Shown: positions 4,062-5,472 of the stretch, one piece after another
How the letters are laid out: the number at the start of each line of letters is the position of its first letter
How positions within the stretch are numbered: the first letter of the stretch is position 1
Assembly (NCBI GenBank): GCA_025997275.1
Contig: BNUJ01000093.1
Location: forward strand, 1 to 5,472
Direction: 5' to 3'
DNA: 5,472 nt
DNA from: Deferribacterales bacterium
GTDB lineage: Bacteria > Chrysiogenota > Deferribacteres > Deferribacterales > JAISNW01
Program-made: the position numbers and the translations under genes
Notes under the pieces: model-generated
The model's database searches: none
What the model saw: the letters and a program-made list of their open reading frames with translations, nothing else
Told to the model about the DNA's origin: nothing

Positions 4062-5472
4062 AAATTTGCGTAATATCGCAATAATCGCCCACGTTGACCA
4101 CGGCAAGACTACATTGGTGGATGCAATGTTTAAGCAAGGCTCTATCCTGCGGGATAATCAGAGCTTGCAAGAACGTGTTATGGATAATATGGACTTAGAG
4201 CGTGAACGCGGTATAACGATTGCCGCAAAAAACTGCGCCGTGACGTATAAAAACGTGCGTATAAACATAGTTGACACACCTGGTCATGCCGACTTTGGCG
4301 GAGAGGTTGAACGCGCACTATCTATGGTAGATGGAGCAATTCTGCTGGTTGACAGCTCTGAGGGTCCGCTACCTCAGACGCGTTTTGTGCTAAAAAAAGC
4401 ACTGGAACGAGGCTTGTGTATAATAGTAGTTATAAACAAGATAGACCGCAAAGATGCACGGGTCAGCGAGGTGCTGGACGAGATACTAGACCTATTCATA
4501 GACCTTGATGCTACCGAAGACCAGCTGGACTTCCCGCTCCTATATGCTATAGGCAGAGATGGCGTAGCTATGGAACAGCAGGAAGATGAGCGTAAAAACC
4601 TGACACCGCTGTTTGACAAAATATTGGCGGAAATACCCGCTCCTACCGTTGACGACAGCGCGCCTTTCTCAATGCTAGTAAGCGACTTAGGCTATTCAGA
4701 CTATCTAGGCAGGCTTGCAATCGGCAAGGTTCATTCTGGCAAGGTAGAAAGCAATGACAAACTGATACGCGTAGATGAGAACGGAGAAAATAAAAGCGTT
4801 CGCATATCAAAACTGCAGGTCTATGACGGGCTTACCATAAAGGAAACTGGTTCAGTTTCTGCGGGCGATATAGCGATATTGTCAGGTATAGATGACGTGT
4901 TTATCGGCGATACTATCACAACATCAGAAAAACCTGTTGTGCTACCGCGTCTGCGAGTAGATGAGCCTACAGTCGCTATGCGGTTCAGCGCAAACACGTC
5001 TCCGCTTGCTGGCAAAGAAGGGAAATGGGTTCAGGCAGCTCGCATTAGGGAACGCCTGCATAAAGAAACATTGCGCAATGTAGCTATCCAAGTGGAAGAC
5101 TTCTCAAACGATGAGTTTATAGTTAAGGGACGCGGGGAGTTTCAGCTGGCAATATTGATAGAAACTATGCGCCGCGAAGGTTTTGAGCTGTCAGCTGGCA
5201 GACCTGAGGTAATATTCCGCAAAGAAAATGGCAAAATATTAGAGCCGATAGAGCAAGTTTATATAGACTGTGAGGAAACATTCTTAGGCGTAGTGACGGA
5301 AAAGCTATCCATACGCAAGGGGCGCATGACGAACCTTGTAAATAAAGGCACAGGCAGGGTTCGGGCAGAGTTCAGCATACCAAGTCGCGGTTTAATAGGC
5401 TATGGCAATGACTTTATGACTGACACAAAGGGCACGGGTATTCTGAACTCGCTATTTTCGGGCTATGAAGAA
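4051..5472 (+). CDS. typA: TypA/BipA ribosome-binding GTPase, 3' end missing
   Basis: This is a translational GTPase of the EF-G/LepA class that acts on the ribosome and is linked to 50S assembly and growth under cold or stress. The 474 residues present out of about 600 cover the G domain, the beta-barrel domain II, domain III and part of domain V; the C-terminal domain lies beyond the window. The G1 motif is AHVDHGKT (13-20), with RERGITI (51-57) around G2 Thr56, DTPGH (75-79) with the catalytic-type His79, and NKID (129-132). The usual SA of G5 is replaced by AIG in YAIGRDG (165-171). Family signatures follow: SPLAGKEGK (317-325), GRGEFQLAILIETMRREGF (360-378) and IPSRGLIGYGNDF (443-455). 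The GTG start at 4051 has GGAGAG (4038-4043) upstream and lies 11 bases inside the regulator gene. The overlapping ATG at 4058 is out of frame and meets a stop within nine codons. Confidence 0.97.
   Translation, partial: MKNENLRNIAIIAHVDHGKTTLVDAMFKQGSILRDNQSLQERVMDNMDLERERGITIAAKNCAVTYKNVRINIVDTPGHADFGGEVERALSMVDGAILLVDSSEGPLPQTRFVLKKALERGLCIIVVINKIDRKDARVSEVLDEILDLFIDLDATEDQLDFPLLYAIGRDGVAMEQQEDERKNLTPLFDKILAEIPAPTVDDSAPFSMLVSDLGYSDYLGRLAIGKVHSGKVESNDKLIRVDENGENKSVRISKLQVYDGLTIKETGSVSAGDIAILSGIDDVFIGDTITTSEKPVVLPRLRVDEPTVAMRFSANTSPLAGKEGKWVQAARIRERLHKETLRNVAIQVEDFSNDEFIVKGRGEFQLAILIETMRREGFELSAGRPEVIFRKENGKILEPIEQVYIDCEETFLGVVTEKLSIRKGRMTNLVNKGTGRVRAEFSIPSRGLIGYGNDFMTDTKGTGILNSLFSGYEE

Noticed and set aside
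4374..5015. Leftward ORFs inside typA (4374-4619 and 4821-5015)
   Set aside because: Both are antisense to the highly conserved typA frame, and their low-complexity Ser/Arg composition is typical of shadows.
1..5472. CRISPR arrays, insertion sequences, tRNA genes, attachment sites
   Set aside because: I scanned both strands and saw no regularly spaced repeats, terminal inverted repeats with transposase, tRNA T-loop or acceptor pattern, or duplicated tRNA ends.

Overview
The window comes from a diderm (Gram-negative type) bacterium of moderate, AT-leaning base composition. The evidence is a short 4.5S-type SRP RNA without an Alu domain, a periplasmic PpiD/SurA-like chaperone, two secreted or envelope proteins with C-termini resembling outer-membrane beta-signals, and a TypA/BipA GTPase. 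ATA (Ile) codons are frequent. The style of the chaperone and of the DtxR-type regulator recalls Deferribacterota or deltaproteobacterial lineages, but that is a weak guess. Nothing in the window demands recent horizontal transfer.

Layout. (1) Positions 1-333 hold a leftward unit. A near-consensus sigma70 promoter, a Shine-Dalgarno (SD) sequence and an ATG lead at once into a run of 14 C (14 G on the + strand). The resulting 22-codon ORF stops in an ATGA overlap with a 56-codon membrane-like ORF. (2) A divergent rightward promoter at 429-457 drives a two-gene envelope operon: a PAP2-family phosphatase (492-1028), whose only convincing start is the rare codon ATT, and an overlapping DUF3943 protein (1012-1788). 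(3) At 1914-2058 lies the SRP RNA gene ffs with its own strong promoter. (4) Only 28 bases after the ffs closing helix begins a tightly packed operon: a ppiD-like chaperone lacking the parvulin domain (2077-3648), an mntR/dtxR-type regulator overlapping it by ATGA (3645-4061), and typA/bipA starting at GTG inside the regulator (4051 to the window edge, 3' end missing).

How the genes fit together. The right half links protein targeting (SRP RNA), folding at the translocon exit (PpiD-like) and translation (TypA) with a metal-responsive regulator that has no metal-transport gene beside it in this window. The left operon is probably concerned with dephosphorylation of lipid phosphates and remodelling of the envelope. 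The least explained part is the left end. The 14-base homopolymer in the first codons of a well-formed transcription unit has the geometry of a phase-variable (contingency) locus, but it could also be a sequencing-length error.
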